Assembly: GCA_964407525.1 (NCBI GenBank)
Contig: CAYOWC010000037.1
Span: forward strand, 1-25,018
Source: DUZB01 sp964407525
GTDB lineage: Bacteria; Desulfobacterota; DSM-4660; Desulfatiglandales; Desulfatiglandaceae
Length of the DNA stretch: 25,018 nucleotides
Direction: 5' to 3'
Of this stretch, positions 22,346 through 25,018 are shown piece by piece (within the stretch, counting starts at the first letter, position 1; each line of letters starts with the position of its first letter). A program made the translations under genes and the position numbers. The notes beneath the pieces are model-generated. The model worked only from the letters and a program-made list of their open reading frames with translations, made no database searches and was not told where the DNA came from.

Positions 22346-23503
22346 ATGGCAAAAAGAATTTTCGAAGATTTCGATGGATATGAAGGTATCGTGAAGGAGA
22401 GGGAATACAGTCGGAAATACGGGGTTGGCTATTCAGTGGAAAGCCATTCCGTTGAACTGCTCATCAAGCGTTACCACCCGGCAAAACTGGTTCTGCGAGT
22501 CCAGGATATCATAACGGAAACGCCTTCTACTAAAACACTGCGACTGAATTCTGAAGATGGCTACTTGCCGCCTTTTCTGGCAGGGCAATATGTCTCGCTG
22601 TCTGTGGAGGTAAATGGCATCAGGACCAGCAGGCCTTACAGCATTTCTTCACCACCCAACCAGATTGGTTATTACGATATTACGGTACGCCGGGTTGAAG
22701 GTGGACTGGTTTCCAATTATCTGTTGGATCATGTTGAAAAAGGAGATCTTTTGGTTGGGTCGGGTCCCTCCGGTCATTTCTATCACAATCCTCTTTTTCA
22801 TAACAAAGAGATGGTCTGTATTGCCGGAGGCAGTGGGATTACGCCGTTCATGAGCATGATTAGCGAAGTGGCAGATAAGGGTCTGGACCGTACGATTACC
22901 CTTTTCTACGGCATCAAGAATCTGGATGATGCCATTTTTCATGAGCGGCTCAGCTTGCTTTCCTCCCGGTTCAAGGCGTTTCAGTATGTTCCGGTTATTG
23001 AAAACCCTTCGGAGAGATACGAGGGAGTTAGCGGCTTGATCACCGCTGATCTGATGAAAGGAACCTTGGAAAATACAGATGGAAAAACCTTTTATCTCTG
23101 CGGACCGCAGGGTTTGTATGATTTCTGTATTTCCGAATGTAAGAAGATGGGTCTTCCTGATCGGAAGATCAGGCGGGAGGTCTATGGGGCGCCGCTTCAA
23201 ATATCTCATGATCCCGGATGGCCCCGGGATGTAAAAGAGGAAGACCTGTTTGAATTGAAAATAGCAGGAAAGGACATCGTCAAAGCCAGAGCCGGGGTTC
23301 CCTTGATAACCACCCTGGAAGAAGAAGGTGTTCTGGTTCCTTCAGTCTGCCGGTCCGGGGAGTGCAGCATGTGCAGGGTAAAGGTGATATCCGGTAAAGT
23401 TTTTCAGCCTTCCGGTGCCCTTGTGCGAAAGTCTGATCGAAAATTCGGATACGTGCATGCCTGCGTTTCGTATCCTTTGGAAGATCTGGAGATTATCTTA
23501 TAA
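22346..23503 (+). CDS. FAD/NAD(P)H:ferredoxin-type reductase with C-terminal [2Fe-2S] domain
   Basis: A 385-residue fusion of a ferredoxin-NADP reductase-like core and a plant-type ferredoxin, like PaaE or HMP reductases. About 45 unassigned residues come first, then the FAD domain with RPYSISS (96-102), the nucleotide domain with GGSGITPFMS (161-170) and CGPQGLYDF (252-260), a linker, and the [2Fe-2S] site C335-x4-C340-x2-C343 with C373. Such proteins take two electrons from NAD(P)H and hand out single electrons. GGGGGAAG precedes the ATG; the gap to the saturase-like gene is 9 bases, so they are made together. In an anaerobe an oxygenase partner is unlikely; the flavoprotein next door is the natural acceptor. 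Partner identity is inference. Confidence 0.9.
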   Translation: MAKRIFEDFDGYEGIVKEREYSRKYGVGYSVESHSVELLIKRYHPAKLVLRVQDIITETPSTKTLRLNSEDGYLPPFLAGQYVSLSVEVNGIRTSRPYSISSPPNQIGYYDITVRRVEGGLVSNYLLDHVEKGDLLVGSGPSGHFYHNPLFHNKEMVCIAGGSGITPFMSMISEVADKGLDRTITLFYGIKNLDDAIFHERLSLLSSRFKAFQYVPVIENPSERYEGVSGLITADLMKGTLENTDGKTFYLCGPQGLYDFCISECKKMGLPDRKIRREVYGAPLQISHDPGWPRDVKEEDLFELKIAGKDIVKARAGVPLITTLEEEGVLVPSVCRSGECSMCRVKVISGKVFQPSGALVRKSDRKFGYVHACVSYPLEDLEIIL

Positions 23504-23512
23504 GAGGTTCCC

Positions 23513-23673
23513 ATGTTCAAGACGGAAATTACAGAAATGTTCGGGGTCAAAAGAAGATCAAGAAGAAGCTGATAAACAGGCAGGAGTATGATACAACGCT
23601 GTTCGGAATTGCTTCACAGGATGGGAAAAGAGGCTGCCATTGTCCTTGAAAAAGCCGGGGGGATGATTTTGTA
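23513..23673 (+). pseudogene. Decayed nitronate monooxygenase-like remnant
   Basis: ATG 23513 opens with MFKTEITEMFGVK, the typical beginning of NAD(P)H-flavin nitronate monooxygenase/FabK-like proteins, then stops after 19 codons. A second frame shows KKKLINRQEYDTTLFG, which resembles an internal stretch of such proteins. A third runs MIQRCSELLHRMGKEAAIVL to a stop at 23673, resembling their C-terminal helix. A full protein is about 330-380 residues, so most of the middle is gone and the rest is frame-shifted. It begins 9 bases after the reductase stop, so it was probably an operon member. The identification rests on short pieces; the N-terminal one is the most persuasive. Confidence 0.5.
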
Positions 23674-23683
23674 GAGGAAAAAT

Positions 23684-23721
23684 AGGGTTCAGCGTGGATT
23701 AGCGTGAAGAAACCCTTTTTT
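23684..23721 (+). terminator. Candidate rho-independent terminator
   Basis: AGGGTT (23684-23689) pairs with AACCCT (23711-23716), followed by a run of six T (23716-23721). The loop is long (21 bases) and contains AGCGTG twice, so stem strength is moderate. It stands after the reductase and the remnant, where an operon end is expected. Confidence 0.4.
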
Positions 23722-23734
23722 CGGAACCGAGGTT

Positions 23735-23861
23735 TCAGGTGTCAGGTGTCAGTACCTACTATTCCTGATTTTCTGGTTCTAATAAGCATAACTATTTGTT
23801 ATTATGTTGAATTGGACGATTGCGGCCAGGTTTTTTGCTGACACCTGACACCTGACACCTG
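23735..23861. repeat. Inverted pair of TCAGGTG heptamer arrays, element 1
   Basis: Left array: TCAGGTG twice and a partial third (23735-23752). Right array: CTG then ACACCTG three times (23838-23861). At least 17 bases pair perfectly between the arrays, with a unique core of about 85 bases. It lies directly upstream of the isomerase gene. Confidence 0.75.
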
Positions 23862-23939
23862 GAATCTGAGTATAGTCTATTCGAGAATTGATGAAAATAT
23901 CACGTTAACCCGACATGAGCCGAAAAAAAGGAGCAGACT

Positions 23940-24770
23940 ATGAGCGAAGAACTGACTGGGACGAAGATGGTAACCTATCACAGGGATGGCCATGTGGCCT
24001 TCATCACCCTGAATCGAGCAGAGAAAAGAAATGCCATGAACGGAAAACTCTGGAAGTCTCTGGGGGATGCCGTGGGAATGGCTGAGAAAGACGAAGAAGC
24101 GCGGGTTGTTGTTCTCAGAGGAGAAGGAAAGGCTTTTTCCGCTGGACTTGACCTGGGGCCAGAGAACGAATTGATGTCTGTCATCGGCGGTACGCCCGGA
24201 GCATCCCAGAAATTGGCGTTTTTTGAAATGGTCCTTGAAACGCAGGAAATCCATAATCGCCTGGAGCGACTTTCTAAGCCCACTATTGCGGCTATACACG
24301 GGTACTGCCTTGGCGCCGGTCTTGAACTGGCCGTTTGTTGCGACATCAGGATCTGTTCTGCCGATGCGGTATTCGCCCTACCGGAGGCGACCCTCGCTAT
24401 TATTACCGATGTGGGGGGACTTCAACGATTGCCTAAAATCGTGGGTCGGGGCCACGCAAGGGAAATTGCTTTCAGGGGGCACCGTTTTGACGCCGAAAAA
24501 GCAAGGACAATCAATCTCGTAAATGATGTGTATCCTGACAAGGAGGCATTGTTTGCAAAGGCCCTGGAAATGGCAGAGGAGATTGCCGGAAATCCTCCCC
24601 TTGCCGTTCAGGGCGCTAAAGAGGTGCTTCTCTATGATGAGGATGCTACGCTCGAACAATCGTTGCAGTACAATGCGGCCAGATCATCTATGATCCTGCC
24701 TTCTGAAGATCTCTTTGAGGCCATGGCGGCCTTCATGCAGAAACGAAAAGGGTTGTTCAAAGGGAAATGA
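23940..24770 (+). CDS. Delta(3,5)-delta(2,4)-dienoyl-CoA isomerase-like protein
   Basis: A 276-residue crotonase-fold enzyme. The three acidic residues of dienoyl-CoA isomerase are all present with the right spacing: Glu129 (GAGLELAV; Asp in the rat enzyme), Glu149 (ALPEATLA) and Asp157 (ITDVGGLQRLP), spaced 20 and 8 as in the rat enzyme. The TDVGxLQRLP motif is characteristic of ECH1-type isomerases. Oxyanion-hole segments are SAGLD (67-71) and GAGLE. AAAAAGGAG precedes the ATG by six bases. It would shift the double bonds of a dienoyl-CoA, which fits an operon handling polyunsaturated or cyclic acids. Flanked on both sides by similar inverted repeat arrays and 436 bases after the reductase, it is probably a separate transcription unit. 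A true hydratase is the alternative. Confidence 0.85.
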   Translation: MSEELTGTKMVTYHRDGHVAFITLNRAEKRNAMNGKLWKSLGDAVGMAEKDEEARVVVLRGEGKAFSAGLDLGPENELMSVIGGTPGASQKLAFFEMVLETQEIHNRLERLSKPTIAAIHGYCLGAGLELAVCCDIRICSADAVFALPEATLAIITDVGGLQRLPKIVGRGHAREIAFRGHRFDAEKARTINLVNDVYPDKEALFAKALEMAEEIAGNPPLAVQGAKEVLLYDEDATLEQSLQYNAARSSMILPSEDLFEAMAAFMQKRKGLFKGK

Positions 24771-24776
24771 CTATTT

Positions 24777-24805
24777 GGAACCCTGAACCTATGAACCTTG
24801 AACCT
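24777..24805. repeat. Degenerate AGGTTCA heptamers, reverse orientation
   Basis: On the minus strand AGGTTCA units follow one another (AGGTTCA, AGGTTCA, TAGGTTC, AGGGTTCC). Same family as 57-98 but inverted. It begins 6 bases after the isomerase stop codon. Confidence 0.65.
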
Positions 24806-24819
24806 GTCAGCCAGGTTGT

Positions 24820-24840
24820 ACGGTTGTAAATCGCAACCGT
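24820..24840. other. 7-bp hairpin downstream of the isomerase gene
   Basis: ACGGTTG, loop TAAATCG, then CAACCGT. An outer GCCA/TGGC pair with a bulge may extend it. The plus strand has an A-run after it instead of T, so it is not a classic terminator for the upstream gene. Confidence 0.45.
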
Positions 24841-24850
24841 TGGCAAAAAA

Positions 24851-24992
24851 GGTGTCAGGTGTCAGTGTTCAGGAATCTGGGGTTTCCACTTTTTTACCGT
24901 CAGGACGCCCAGCGGGTCAGTTCCTGTCTTGATCAGATCCCTCTGAAAATATCCAGGGCAGGGCTGACACCTGACACCTGACACCTGACACC
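24851..24992. repeat. Inverted pair of TCAGGTG heptamer arrays, element 2
   Basis: Left array GGTGTCAGGTGTCAG (24851-24865); right array ACACCTG-type units at 24964-24992. About 15 bases pair perfectly around a 98-base core unrelated to the core of element 1. The arrays are the same family as element 1, on the far side of the isomerase gene. Confidence 0.75.
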
Positions 24993-25018
24993 AAATAGCT
25001 GTAACATAAGAATAGGCC

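Noticed and set aside
24820..24840. Hairpin after the isomerase gene as its terminator
   Set aside because: The downstream run is A and not T on the plus strand, so intrinsic termination is not supported.
23735..24992. TCAGGTG arrays as a CRISPR
   Set aside because: Units are 7 bases with no spacers of regular length and no cas genes; these are tandem heptamers in inverted pairs.

Overview
The window looks like a draft-assembly scaffold from an anaerobic, sulfate- or sulfite-reducing member of the Desulfobacterota (former Deltaproteobacteria). The case rests on a dsrMKJ(O) membrane complex, which is typical of dissimilatory sulfur metabolism, next to a large acyl-CoA oxidation/carboxylation cluster and a two-gene type II secretion cluster attached to a hybrid histidine kinase. 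Organism identity is inference; there is no rRNA or tRNA here.

Left part (1-3625, minus strand): dsrM, dsrK and dsrJ, then about 150 bases of short tandem repeats and a palindrome, then what appears to be the first nine codons of dsrO (twin-arginine start) running off the left edge. A good sigma70-like promoter lies about 240 bases upstream of dsrM. The last 20 or so residues of DsrJ are encoded inside a repeat copy that is present again at 18913.

Middle (3626-10604, minus strand): a co-directional, tightly packed set in transcription order: a small cysteine-containing protein with a TTG start, a 54-residue fragment of a multihaem cytochrome c (both missed by simple ORF calling or easily dismissed), gspD, gspE, a receiver-PAS-kinase-receiver hybrid sensor, and a HAD phosphatase.

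Right part (11027-24770, plus strand): a candidate promoter and palindromic operator, then an enoyl-CoA hydratase/isomerase-family protein, a TetR regulator, two different carboxyltransferase subunits, a stand-alone biotin carrier, biotin carboxylase, an isovaleryl-CoA-dehydrogenase-like acyl-CoA dehydrogenase, an AMP-forming acyl-CoA ligase, a retinol-saturase/CrtI-like flavoprotein, a flavin/[2Fe-2S] reductase, a decayed nitronate monooxygenase remnant, and a dienoyl-CoA-isomerase-like protein. Read together this is a route that activates, dehydrogenates, carboxylates and isomerises an unsaturated and possibly branched or terpenoid carboxylic acid. The most novel part is the saturase-like flavoprotein paired with its own reductase, which could be an NAD(P)H-driven C=C reductase module.

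Both 100-N gaps are artefacts: the 55 bases on either side are identical, so the contigs overlap. Collapsing each gap (removing 155 bases) restores an intact 450-residue biotin carboxylase and a normal ligase leader. The intergenic regions are unusually rich in several unrelated families of short tandem repeats of period 7, 8 or 9, some arranged as inverted pairs.
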